Part shown: positions 43,912-53,724 of the stretch, in pieces | Layout: each line of letters begins with the position of its first letter | Numbering within the stretch: position 1 is the first letter of the stretch | DNA from: Cladopsammia gracilis | Lineage: Eukaryota > Cnidaria > Anthozoa > Scleractinia > Dendrophylliidae | Assembly: GCA_022457155.1 (NCBI GenBank) | Contig: JAJGOT010000200.1 | Coordinates: 1 to 64,000, forward strand | Length of the DNA stretch: 64,000 bases | Reading direction: 5' to 3' | Position numbers and translations under genes: made by a program | Notes under the pieces: model-generated | What the model was told of the DNA's origin: nothing | The model's database searches: none | Seen by the model: only the letters and a program-made list of their open reading frames with translations

Positions 43912-45698
43912 TTAGAACTGCAGAAAAAGAGTCTGAAAATCGAGTACTAAAGAGTCTGGAAAATCGAATAATTCCTTGACAGCTCTAAAATAATTCGATA
44001 TTTTTCTTGTGTTTCTTGTTTCTTTTTGTTTTTGTTTTATTCATTTCGGTTTGAGGGTGAAAGATAGTATAAGCCCTGTGGAGACAAAAGTAAACATTCT
44101 CTGTAATTTTGAAGGCTAAGTTTAGCTCCGCAATATATAAATAGAGCTAGGACTATGGACTACGGACTAGGGGCTATGGACTATGAACATACAGATTACA
44201 AACTAGCGGATTTAAAAAAAGCATTTTTATAAACTGGGGAAAATATATGCTACTGATTGTTATGTAGTGGGTGTCTGTATTTGTGAAAAATTCCTGGAAG
44301 AGAGAAACCTCTCTAGAAAGTTCTGCCGGGGCGGGGAGGGGGTATCAATACCGTAGTTAACGGAAGTCAACAAAATACTGGTTAAAATTCGGCTTGTGAT
44401 AAGGTTTCTATAAATTAATATATATGCTTATCCTGATCTTGGCTTTAGGCCATAACAAGATACCCCGTTTAAGACAAAAAGTGATGGAATCGAGACCCTG
44501 TTAAAGACAAGAGCCACAATGGTCTATAAGAGCCATAATGGTCTATAAGACTCTGCACGGTTTAGCTCCAGACTATTTATGTTCTAAATTTGAAAGGCGT
44601 GAAACTGCGTATAACCTAACAGACTCTGAGAATAAGCTTAATATTCCATTGTCGCGCACAAACTATTGTAAGAATAGCTTTAGCTATAGTGGCGCCACCC
44701 TTTGGAACAGTCTTCCTCGTGATATAAGACAAGCAGAGTCCCTTGGGTTATTTAAGCGTTTAATTAAAGAAGTACGTTAAGGTACGGCATTCATGGAAAG
44801 CAGCTTTAGTTAGGTTTAGGTTTTAAGTGTAGTTTTTATAATAGTATCTTATTTACTTAATGCATGTTGATATCGATATATTTTAAATGTTTTTATTATT
44901 TATAGCTGATGAATTGTCCGTGGATAAATAAAGATTTAAAAAAAAAGAACCCCATTTGTAGTTACATACCCTGTCGGGTCGCATGTCTCCGTTAAGGCCA
45001 GGTAAAGGATCGGAAGAAAAGTTATACTACAACTAAGTTACTACATAACAGTTAAAAGCATCTAGTTAGTTATATTTAAAAAGAAATCAAAACCTTTTTG
45101 GATCTTATTCTTACCTGTATATTATTCACTGCGCATGAGACATGATGGGCTCAAATCAAACCTTCAGACAGATAACTTGTTAGGTTGATTGTCTTTTAAT
45201 TGATTCGTCGAAAATTAATTTTCTTCTTATTACCCTACACTCGAAGCTCATCCATATACAACCAAAACAGGAAATGAAAAGTTTTATGCCATGAATTTCA
45301 AAACGTTTGTAAGAATTACCCTCTGATGTACACGCAAACTTATGCCGCTACCGTACGGGGGATGGGGTAGTTGCAACTCCTCCCTTGAGTTTTTGCGCTT
45401 TTACATATACAGTATTTCGGAAATATTTTATCTATAGTAGATAGCCTGTGATGTGCTCTGCAAGATAAGGTAAATATTTTGGGTTATGGCGCTACTAAAA
45501 ATTCAAATTTATCGGAAAATTGCGAAAATTGAAAATAGGTTTTGCTAGAGTTGTAAAATATGAACCATAAAACATTTTGCTACGTTTGGTAGCAAAAGAC
45601 AAACAAAAGATAACTGTCATCAAGGAATCATCCGATTTCCCAGATTTTTTGGTATTGAATTTTACCGGTTACAAATCTTTATTTCTAAAGTTCGAAAA
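43912..45698. other. Central spacer of the giant inverted repeat
   Basis: It contains a LINE 3' end (44524-44948) and, before it, GGACTATGG-type short repeats (44147-44190). The remainder (44950-45698) shows no recognisable gene or repeat. Confidence 0.5.
44510..44948 (+). pseudogene. CR1/jockey-like LINE, last codons and 3' UTR
   Basis: The frame 44538-44780 reads MVYKTLHGLAPDYL, RTNYCKNSFSYSGATLWNSL and a short basic end. This is the C-terminal signature following RT in CR1/L2/jockey-type LINEs. The 3' UTR ends in an A-rich tail (44934-44947) after an AATAAAG stretch. RT itself is missing (5' truncation). A 19-base segment AGAGCCACAATGGTCTATA is tandemly duplicated at 44510-44547. Confidence 0.85.
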
Positions 45699-45879
45699 AA
45701 ATCGATGTTTGAAAATCGACTGTAAAAATTAACCGGTTCAAATCTTATATGCTGTATGCGTTTTACACTAAATGATCCGTTATATTATGCGTAGTCCGTG
45801 GTCCGAACGAGTTGTCGGTCGATCCGGTAATTCAGTAGTCCGTTGTCCATACTGACCACAACACAGGCTCAAAAATTTA

Positions 45880-46056
45880 CAGTCGAACCTCTCCATACGG
45901 ACACCTCCATAATACGGACACCTCTCTATTACGGACAGTTCACTTGGTCCCGAAGATACCAAAATTCATACATTCACTACCTCTATAATACGGACAACTC
46001 TATAATACGGACACTTGGTCTGTCCCTTTGGTGTCCGTATGAAGGAGGTTCGACTG
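45880..46056. mobile_element. Tc1/mariner (pogo-like) MITE in the right arm, TA target
   Basis: The ends CAGTCGAACCTC and GAGGTTCGACTG are inverted and flanked by TA (45878-45879, 46057-46058). Internal TACGGACA repeats occur six times or more. The left arm (43743-43760) shows the uninterrupted site with one TA. Confidence 0.9.
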
Positions 46057-46703
46057 TAACTTCAAAATGGCGAACATTATGTTGTCAGTTTTCGATGGCG
46101 TTTATGGTTCTCCTGTGGATTTCAAACTTATTTGTCTCACTCTTACCGGCTAAATTGGAGCTATTACAACAAGGTGTCAATGAATATTCCCAAAGCAAAG
46201 TCAACAGCGATGAACTGCACGATAAATATCGACAAAGAGCTGAATTTATTTAAGATATCGAACGTTTTAAAAATATACTGGATTTGGCCGGATCGCAATG
46301 GACCCTAACAATGAATCCGAAGCACTTAAATGACATGTATGTATCAGCCTATGCTTTTTTGTGTTCCTTATTGTGCCTGAAAGTAAAATTCAGAGTTATT
46401 GTAGAGAGAAGTATCCCATTGGTTTTTTGCATTGAAAATGAAGTAAGACAGATGAAGCCCTCATTTACAAACTTCATGAAATCAGGGGCGTAGCCAGGAC
46501 TTTTTCAGAGGCACGCACAATCACTGTTTTCAAACACGTCCCCTACCTCCTCCCCCCACCCTCAAGTCCCAAATCTTTCTTATTTTCCACATGGCTCGGT
46601 TTCCTTTGTTCTCGCAGGGGATTATATCGAATATTCCCCGCCAATAATAAACTGTCTGAAAAGCTGGTGGCGGCTTTTGATTGTAACAGGGGAGTGCGGG
46701 GCT

Positions 46704-46801
46704 GAGTTATTCCCCTGCAGTTATTCCCCTCTAGTTATTCCCATCCAGTTATTCCCCTGCAGTTATTCCCCTCCAGTTATTCCCCTAGACTTATTCCCCT
46801 C
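46704..46801. repeat. 14-bp minisatellite (AGTTATTCCCCTCC)n, copy 1
   Basis: Seven units of AGTTATTCCCCTSC with small variations. The same array with seven units lies at 48277-48374. Confidence 0.92.
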
Positions 46802-47385
46802 ATAATAGAATAACATAAACGGGAAGACAAAATAGGGCATAACAAGGAAAACACTCTAACATCGGTAAATATTTTTTGTTTACATAAAAAGACAACTTCA
46901 TCAATCTTATTCCTACGTAATTAACTTGCTGGTCGCGACCAAAAAACGAAATGTTAATAACATTATTCGATGGTATCGTACCTCGATTCAGGTTTCGGGT
47001 ATTCAGTAATGTATGACGCCTCGTTTTACGCTTGAACCTGAATATGTTTCCGCCGGTTTCCCTTGGAAAACACACCGCAACCACTCCATTGTGCTTCGAA
47101 ATATGAAGGCGGGCAGTTGGGCCATGGCGAGACCACGAGTACTGTTCATACATTTTCTTCTCTCTCTCTCCCTCCTTCTACTCATAACGAAGCAACGTGC
47201 TCAATGCACATTTGGCAAAAGCAAAACATGTTTACGGTCTCGCTTCGTAATGTGCCGTGATCCCAATGCGGCCTTGCGGAATCATGCTTTTTTTGCATTT
47301 GAATTGAACGGAATGTTATTCTCCGAAAAATTTAATAGTTTCTTTGTTTTAGAAAACCTCACCAATGTGTAAAATAAGCATTTTA

Positions 47386-47510
47386 TCGGCCTTTCACTCG
47401 GGGATATCAGATTTATTCACCTCTGGTTTCGCCCGAGGGCTGCGCCCTCGGGCGGAACCAGAGGTGGATAAATCTGATATCCCCTCGTTTCAGGCCGATA
47501 ACCCTTTCTT
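47386..47510. repeat. Long palindrome with CCCGAGGGCTGCGCCCTCGGG tip
   Basis: The arms GATATCAGATTTAT, CACCTCTGGTT and CGCCCGAGGGC are followed by their inverses, and outside them ATCGGCCT/AGGCCGAT also pair. The sister copy at 48960-49025 keeps only one arm and the outer pairing, so a deletion has removed most of the hairpin there. Confidence 0.9.
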
Positions 47511-48152
47511 CTCTTTTTTTCGACGTTTTCAGGTACGCATGTGCGTACGTGCGTACAGGTAGCTACGCCCCTGGAAATGTGCTTCAAAAAGGTTTTTTCC
47601 GCTAATTCTAGGATTGTTATAAGCAGAATGAAGCTTAGCTGAACATTTGATGTCTTTTTCTTGCAATTTCATTAAAATTAAACTACCTTTTTTAATTACC
47701 GAATTTTGATGAAATCGCCAGAAAAACGTATAAATCGTTGAGTGAGGTGCAAAAATTCCTTCATACTAAAAAGCTTTTTAGTTGCCCAAAAAATTTATTA
47801 TATTTTTCGTAAACATAAAGATACTTCTTACTTCTAGTGTTAAAACTACGTTGTTAGTTTGTTGCCCATTGGAGATACTAAGATCTAAAAGAAAGCAACA
47901 AATCAAAGCAACCGATTCCAATAACACATTTTGCTACAAGACTGATCAATACTGGCTGTGTTTTCACGAGGCGGTTTTTCTCGCTTAACATTCCTGTAGG
48001 TAATTTGTTTACTGACCGCGTTAAGCAGCTTAAAAAATTTATGCGTTTTCACGGACAGAACTTTCTTCATTTTTCTTATACCATGCGCGATATATTTTCT
48101 TTTGTTAAAACAATAGAAAATTAGAACACAAAAGAAAAACAATATAATGCCC

Positions 48153-49036
48153 TTATTTTCCACATGGCTCGGTTTCCTTTGTTCTCGCAGGGGATTATAT
48201 CGAATATTCCCCGCCAATAATAAACTGTCTGAAAAGCTGGTGGCGGCTTTTGATTGTAAAAGGGGAGTGCGGGGCTGAGTTATTCCCCTGCAGTTATTCC
48301 CCTCCAGTTATTCCCCTCTAGTTATTCCCCTCCAGTTATTCCCCTCCAGTTATTCCCCTAGACTTATTCCCCTCATAATAGAATAACATAAACGGGAAGA
48401 CAAAATAGGGCATAACAAGGAAAACACTCTAGCATCGGTCAATATTTTGTTTACATAAAAAAGACAACTTTATCAACCTTATTCCTACGTAATTAACTTG
48501 CTGGTCGCGATCAAAAAGCGAAATGTTAATAACATTATTCGATGGTATCGTACCTCGATTCAGGTTTCGGGTATTCAGTAATGTACGACGCCTCGTTTTA
48601 CGCTTGAACCTGAATATGTTTCCGCCGGTTTCCCTTGGAAAACACACCGCAACCACTCCATTGTGCTTCGAAAGATGAAGGCGGGCAGTTGGGCCATGGC
48701 GAGACCACGAGTACTGTTAATACATTTTCTTCTCTCTCTCCCTCCTTCTTCTCATAACGAAGCAACGTGCTCAATGCAAATTTGGCAAAAGCAAAACTTG
48801 TTTACCGTCTCGCTTCGTAATGTGCCGTGATCCCAATGCGGCCTTGCGGAATTGTGCTTTTTTGTATTTGAATTGAACGGAATGTTATTCTCCGAAAAAT
48901 TTAATAGTTTCTTTGTTTTAGAAAACCTCACCAATGTGTAAAATAAGCATTTTATCGGCCTTTCACTCGGGGATATCAGATTTATTCACCTCTGGTTCCG
49001 CCATCTCCTCGTTTCAGGCCGATAACCCTTACTTCT
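48153..49036. repeat. Direct second copy of 46580-47512
   Basis: The sequence follows 46580-47512 base for base with scattered substitutions, including the 14-bp array, the ATTATTCGATGGTATCGTAC segment and the CGCCGGTTTCCCTTGG segment. It lacks the hairpin and the CAGGGGCG ends. It lies just beyond the right arm, so it is a truncated second insertion or a segmental duplicate. The minus-strand frames in both copies (46800-47153; 48429-48656) are similar but carry no motif. Confidence 0.88.
48277..48374. repeat. 14-bp minisatellite, copy 2
   Basis: Seven AGTTATTCCCCTCC-like units, parallel to 46704-46801. Confidence 0.92.
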
Positions 49037-49087
49037 TTGTTGTTTAATTGCCGACAAGCTTAAGAGACCTGGTTTGCATTGGTGGCC

Positions 49088-49774
49088 GATACTTACCCCT
49101 ACTTACCCATAATTACCCATACATACCTCTACTTGCCCCTACTTACCACTAATTAGCCATACTTCGCCATACTTACCCCTACTTAGCCATACTTACCCAT
49201 ACTTACCCATACTTACCCCTACGTACCCAGACTTATCCTACTTACCCATACTTACCCCTACTTACCCATACTTACCCCTATTTTTTCCGTACTTACCCAT
49301 ACTTACCCCTACTTACCCATACTTACCCCTACTTACCCATTACTTTACCCCTACTTACCCATACTTACCACAACTTAATCATACTTACCACAACTTAATC
49401 ATACTTACCCATACTTAGCCATACTTACCCATACATAGCCATACTTAGCCATACTTACCCCTACTTAGCCATACTTACCAGTACTTACCCATACTTACCC
49501 ATACTTATCCCTACTTACTCCTACGTACCCCTACTTACCCCTACTTACCCGTACTTACCCATACTTACCCATACTTACCACTACTTAATCATACTTACCC
49601 ATACTTAGCCATACTTACCCATACATAGCCATACTTAGCCATACTTAGCCCTACTTAGCCATACTTACCCGTACTCACCCATACTTACCCATACTTACCC
49701 CTACTTACCCCTACGTACCCCTACTTACCCATTATTACCCGTACGTATCCCTACTTACCACTACTTAGTCATAT
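49088..49774. repeat. 10-bp minisatellite ATACTTACCC, left block
   Basis: About 68 units of ACTTACCCAT/ACTTACCCCT with variants (ACTTAGCCAT, ACTTAATCAT, ACGTACCCCT). The plus-strand unit ATACTTACC matches the first nine bases of U1 snRNA, and the minus strand therefore repeats GGTAAGTAT, the 5' splice-site consensus. The block is continuous with 51261-51389, because a Penelope element is inserted between them. Confidence 0.95.
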
Positions 49775-50057
49775 CATAATAAGGGTTGTTGTTGTTCATC
49801 GTGGTGAACACACTAGTAGAGAAGTATTTTTCGTTTGTCTCACGATGTAGTCACTTCCGATTTGGATCGCGACGTTTCGACTGCATACTGCTAGTCTTCT
49901 TCAGGCGATGGGGTCGACTGGTTACGCGTCACCCTATGAGGCACGATGCTCTGCTGTGATTGGTTGGTTTTCAACAGCTGTGACTGGTGCATTTTGATCC
50001 TCGTTGTTTCGGGGAATTGTTCCCTCCGCGGTCCGTAGTCGTACGGCTCTCCTGTTG

Positions 50058-50097
<40 letters not shown>

Positions 50098-51260
50098 ATA
50101 TTCCACTGTCCCTGTTGATGTTGTTAGGGTTAAGTCTTATGTGGATCGCCTCTTTAACCCTGCGTGTGTACCAATGAGGATCACGATCAATAAACTTTAC
50201 TTCATTCCAAAGCGGGTGGTGTCCGGTGTTGTTGGCGTGCTCTGAAACGGCGGAGGTCTGGGTACGGGCGAATCGGATGTCTCGGTCATGCTCTTTTATT
50301 CTGTCTTGCATAGGTCTTCCAGTCTCGCCGATATAAACTTTACCGCATTCACAGGGAATTCTGTAAACCACGCCATCTTGTTTAGTCGGGTCAACAGCGT
50401 CTTTAGGCTGTACTAGGTGTGATCTAAGTGTAGTCTCCGACTTGAAAACAGCGCGTACGCTTTGTTATTGTAGGCAGCGGCGAAGTAGTTCGGACAGACC
50501 TTTGACATAAGGTAAAACCGCAGTAGATTTGAACTCGGTCGTGGGCTCAGCACTGGTGTTGGGTTTTCTGGTCTTGGTAAGTTTCTGCAAGAAAGAAAAA
50601 GGATAACCATTAGAAACAAGAACAGATGACGGATATTTTTTCTCCTTGGAGATAACAGAGGGTTTTGTTACGAGACGTTTGGCGCGCTCGTAAAGATACT
50701 TGACAATACCGCGTTTTACTGATTACGGGTGGTGTGAATCATACGCTAAGTATTGATCAGTGTGTGTAGGCTTCCTGTATACGCTGGTGGTGAGGCGGCC
50801 GTCGGGTTCTCTTGAAACTGCGGTGTCGAGGAAGGCGAGTTTGTTGTCATTCTCTGTCTCCATGGTGAAACGGATGGAAGGCTCCTGGTCGTTCAGATGC
50901 TGTAAGAAGCTATTGACGATTGCGCGATCTAGTCTAGTCTAGGTAGCGTTTCCAGATCCTAGGCTTGTAAAATGATGTAGTTATTGCTTGTTCCTCGAAG
51001 CTCTCCATGTAGAGGTTGGAAATAACAGCGGAAACCGGACTCCCCATGGCTGCGCCTTCTTGTTGTTCGTAAATTGATCCGTTATACTGGAAGTATGTGG
51101 ATCTCAATACGAAAGTCAGGAGGTCAGCGATCTGAGCAGGCTTTAGCGTCGTACGGTCTCCAAGGGTAGGGTCGTTCTCCAGTTTCTGTAGTGTGGCTTG
51201 TACGGCGGCTTCGATAGGAACGTTGGTAAACAGCGACTCTACGAAACGAAAAATACTTCT
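49775..51260 (-). mobile_element. Penelope-like element 1, inserted in the minisatellite
   Basis: The segment TACTTAGTCATA stands at both edges (49763-49774 and 51262-51273), a likely 12-bp target duplication. Inverted AAGTATTTTTCGTTT (49826-49840) and AAACGAAAAATACTT (51244-51258) lie near the two ends. On the minus strand it encodes RT and then GIY-YIG. The 5' side is truncated inside RT. Confidence 0.88.
49990..51245 (-). pseudogene. Penelope-like RT and GIY-YIG endonuclease (broken)
   Basis: RT starts truncated at SLFTNVPI (about 51235) and runs through LRSTYFQYNGSIYEQQEG and AAMGSPVSAVISNLYMESFE to WKRYLD (50945). There the second catalytic Asp is lost: a repeated CTAGT (50929-50940) replaces it with a stop and shifts the frame. 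Further shifts follow. The C-terminal frame 50371-50096 is open and holds the GIY-YIG nuclease (MVYRIPCECGKVYIGETGRP, RIKEHD, then EHANNTGHHPLWNEVKFID). The reading runs on in the same direction with basic residues. Penelope elements use this RT/endonuclease pair for target-primed insertion. Confidence 0.88.
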
Positions 51261-51389
51261 TTACTTAGTCATACTTAGCCATACTTACCCCTACTTAGCC
51301 ATACTTACCCGTACTTAGCCATATTTACCCCTACTTACCCCTACTTACCCATTAATTACCCCTACTTACCCATACTTACCCATACTTAC
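51261..51389. repeat. 10-bp minisatellite ATACTTACCC, right block
   Basis: About 13 units of the same repeat as 49088-49774. It ends exactly where the inverted repeat of Penelope element 2 begins. Confidence 0.93.
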
Positions 51390-52148
51390 GTTTCGTATGC
51401 TAGTCAACATGGCATCATCATCTTTAATATCAATGATGTCCTGAACAAGAACAAGAGGAAGCCAAATGATCCCGTAGCAACAGTCCCCAAAAAAGATGTT
51501 ATTATTTTACTACCGTTTTTAGGTCTCCATAGTAACCATATTACTAAGCGTCTTAAATCTAGTGTTAATCGTTTCTACTCTTTTGTTAATGTCAAGGTTA
51601 TTTTTCAAAACACACGGCGCATCAAATCTTTCTTCCCATACAAGGACCGTCTCAACCGATCACAATTATCCAAAGTCATTTATAAAGCTAGTTGCTGGGA
51701 CTGCAATGATTTTTACATTGGAAAACCGAAGCGAAGACTCCACGACCGGAAAACGGAACATTTCAAGGCCCTTTTGAAAAATGATCACTCCTCTGCTATT
51801 GCTGATCACGTTAAAAACACCGGTCATAACATCAAATGGGACCATTTTAGCATTTTGGCGTCTGGCAAGGCTGACTGCCATTGTAAGGTTAAAGAGACCT
51901 TATTTATTCAGGATTTGCAGCCAGCATTCTATTCCAATGTCAGCAGCGAAAAGTTGTTACTTTATTAGTATAGGTTTTTTATTTCATTTTTCATTTACAG
52001 ACAGTTTCCGTTAGGAACGTCTTAAATTTCCACTGCAGATGTTTTTTTTTCTGTCTAGGTTCCAGACCCCACTTATATAGTATAAATAGCTTCCCATATT
52101 TTAACGGTTATACTTTTGAAAATGTATGTTGACTAGCATACGAAACGT
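51388..52148 (+). mobile_element. Penelope-like element 2, plus strand, bounded by 23-bp inverted repeats
   Basis: ACGTTTCGTATGCTAGTCAA (51388 on) returns as perfect inverse ending at 52148 (23 bases). The coding part is a Penelope C-terminus in the plus direction. It abuts the minisatellite on its left only, and the right side is unrelated DNA. It is opposite in orientation to element 1 and of a different subfamily. Confidence 0.85.
51411..51968 (+). CDS. Penelope-like C-terminal region with intact GIY-YIG domain
   Basis: The frame is open without a stop from the element's left edge to TAG at 51966-51968 (about 185 codons). No obvious start codon is needed, since the N-terminal RT is lost by truncation. 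It reads KRKPNDPVATVPKKDVIILL, then VNRFYSFVNVKVIFQNTRR, and the GIY-YIG nuclease: VIYKASCWDC, DFYIGKPKRRL, RKTEHF, then IADHVKNTGHNIKWDHFSIL and CKVKETLFIQDLQPAF. The GIY and YIG motifs, the Arg and the late Glu are recognisable. The open frame suggests a recent insertion, though no RT is present for autonomous movement. Confidence 0.85.
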   Translation, partial: GIIIFNINDVLNKNKRKPNDPVATVPKKDVIILLPFLGLHSNHITKRLKSSVNRFYSFVNVKVIFQNTRRIKSFFPYKDRLNRSQLSKVIYKASCWDCNDFYIGKPKRRLHDRKTEHFKALLKNDHSSAIADHVKNTGHNIKWDHFSILASGKADCHCKVKETLFIQDLQPAFYSNVSSEKLLLY

Positions 52149-52935
52149 TAAGTTCATAAAATGCATGTTTTTAAAATGTTTATCACCGCTGTTTGTTTAA
52201 TATTTTTAATCCCATAACATAGTTTTCTGTTATAAGCAGAGGATTTTTGGATTGCTTGAAACGTGAATGAGATATTTCAATTAAATCCATGTTAAGTGGC
52301 GGAAAATGGCATTCAGGTAGACCCCCGCCTTAAGACCGCAAACTAATCAGATTGTAGACCATTATAGTTATTAATTCTGGCGGCATATGGGTAAAATAAC
52401 GGACACAAATGTCTGTCCCAACCTAAACATTAAAAAGATTTTTATTATTGTTTTGTTATTTTCATTTTTTTTGTCTAAAATCTCGCCGTAGAATCAGACG
52501 GTGTTGCGTACTTGCTTCAGTCGTGCGTTAAGCTCGTCTCTTGAATGGGGGTGTAGTTTTTAACCATAGGTTTTAACCCGACTTTTTGTCAACTTCATAA
52601 AGGCTTATGCTTAGCTTTCTTTATCACAAAAAATGAATCTTTTTTGTAGACATTCTGCACTTGACATTGTTTCGGAAACAAAACATTTTCACCGGCTTTC
52701 CAGAAATGCATGCCTGCAGATCTCTTCTCAAATAGTTAGGATGATCGAAAAACAAGAGAGAACGTGAAGATAAACTCGCGGATAAAGGAGACAGAGGGTG
52801 TTACTGGCTGCCATTCTCTTTGCATTTCTTTTCGTGCCCACTTTTTCTCCAGTTTCGCTCGGCCCTACTATCATGAGAGTCGATCCGCAACAAGCTAACG
52901 AGTTTTTGGCCATAGAAGTCACTTATACGCATCAA
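52149..52935. other. Non-coding stretch
   Basis: No recognised gene or repeat. A minus-strand frame (52728-52922) has no motif. Confidence 0.35.
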
Positions 52936-53484
52936 CTATAATGAGGAGTTAAAATGTGTTCTTGTCAATTGTTTAGGGTCCTCAGTGTATTTCTTACAAA
53001 CCTGTTCTTTGGTTATAGGAAGAGTACGTCCCATCTGCTGCTGCTCAACAACAAATTGCGACCTACTACATTTGATGAAATTCTTTTGAATTGCTTTCTC
53101 AGATTTTGAGTTGAACTTTAACTGATCACAGGTTATCTTTGGTATCAGTAAAAGGCGACCGAGCTTCAAGTGTCGGTAAATTAAAACTGTTTTAGTTTTT
53201 AATGGATGAAAAAGATCCATAGACTTCACTGCTCTATCGACTGGTAATAATTTCTTGCATAATCTCTTTGTCCGACGTTTTTCCCACTGATCATCCTCTA
53301 TTGATAAGCTACGATCATTTACTGTGTCACTGATCGCTGAAATGACAGAAGGATTGAAACGTTCTCGTTGCCATAGACCTTCTCCTCTCCTTTCGATCTT
53401 TGATGTCCTGCTTGTTGCAAGCTTTCTTTCTAAGTTTCGAATTTTGGAGACTTGATTTATGGGCTCGCAATGGCCATCAGCTAG
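52936..53484 (-). CDS. Unrecognised open frame, possible internal/last exon
   Basis: On the minus strand 182 codons are open between an upstream TAA (53485-53487) and the stop ending at 52936. The product is basic and hydrophilic. It begins with a heptad-like INQVSKIRNLERKLATSRT segment, then an acidic DDQWEKRRTKRLCKKLL block and FHPLKTKTVLIYRHLKLGRL. It shows no signal peptide, membrane span or known catalytic motif. The only ATG (KSMDLF, about 53220) is deep inside, so a 5' exon joined at the TAG|CTG (53484-53480) site is possible, although the upstream pyrimidine tract is poor. Composition differs from the mobile elements nearby. It could be a host exon or a chance frame. I do not recognise a family. 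Confidence 0.4.
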   Translation of the reverse strand, partial: LADGHCEPINQVSKIRNLERKLATSRTSKIERRGEGLWQRERFNPSVISAISDTVNDRSLSIEDDQWEKRRTKRLCKKLLPVDRAVKSMDLFHPLKTKTVLIYRHLKLGRLLLIPKITCDQLKFNSKSEKAIQKNFIKCSRSQFVVEQQQMGRTLPITKEQVCKKYTEDPKQLTRTHFNSSL

Positions 53485-53724
53485 TTATGTTTCTTTGTTT
53501 GTCCTCCCTGGATTATGATCATGATGGCTTTCGTTCAAGTTTGCTTTGTTAACCTTGTTACTTGGTTTGCTTAAATAAAACTTATGTCTTACTTTTCTTC
53601 GCTAGTTTTTCTTTTTGTAGTATAATTCTCCAAATACGTCTTTTTCAACAGGATTGAGAAATCATTTCTCCTCTGGCTGGTTTGCTGTAACCGGTCCGAG
53701 AATGTGTCTATTCCCAGTAAATCA
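53485..53724. other. Non-coding stretch
   Basis: Nothing recognised. It could hold an intron or upstream region of the open frame at 52936-53484. Confidence 0.3.

Larger units (their letters stand above)
46483..47573. mobile_element. hAT-like non-autonomous element in the right arm
   Basis: The ends CAGGGGCGTAGC and GCTACGCCCCTG are inverted and flanked by GAAAT (46478-46482, 47574-47578). The left arm has the empty site near 42246. CAGGGGCG ends are common in hAT elements. Those usually leave 8-bp duplications, whereas 5 bp are seen here, so the assignment is tentative. It contains a 14-bp repeat array and a long palindrome and is itself largely duplicated at 48153-49036. No transposase is present. 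Confidence 0.8.
45699..47953. repeat. Right arm of the giant inverted repeat
   Basis: Reverse-complement partner of 41808-43911. It carries two insertions that the left arm lacks: a TA-flanked mariner-type MITE and a GAAAT-flanked hAT-like element. Without them the arm is about 1.0 kb, equal to the left one. A stretch at 46284-46476 translates into the same protein as the left arm, with a 6-base in-frame length difference. Confidence 0.9.

Noticed and set aside
46800..47153. Conserved protein on the minus strand, present in two copies
   Set aside because: The two copies (also 48429-48656) are similar because the DNA block is duplicated. The second frame is shortened and neither has a motif.
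49088..49774. CRISPR-like or telomere-like array
   Set aside because: The units are 10 bp and contiguous without spacers, so this is not CRISPR. The unit is not the metazoan TTAGGG telomere repeat, and the array lies inside ordinary DNA. It is a minisatellite.
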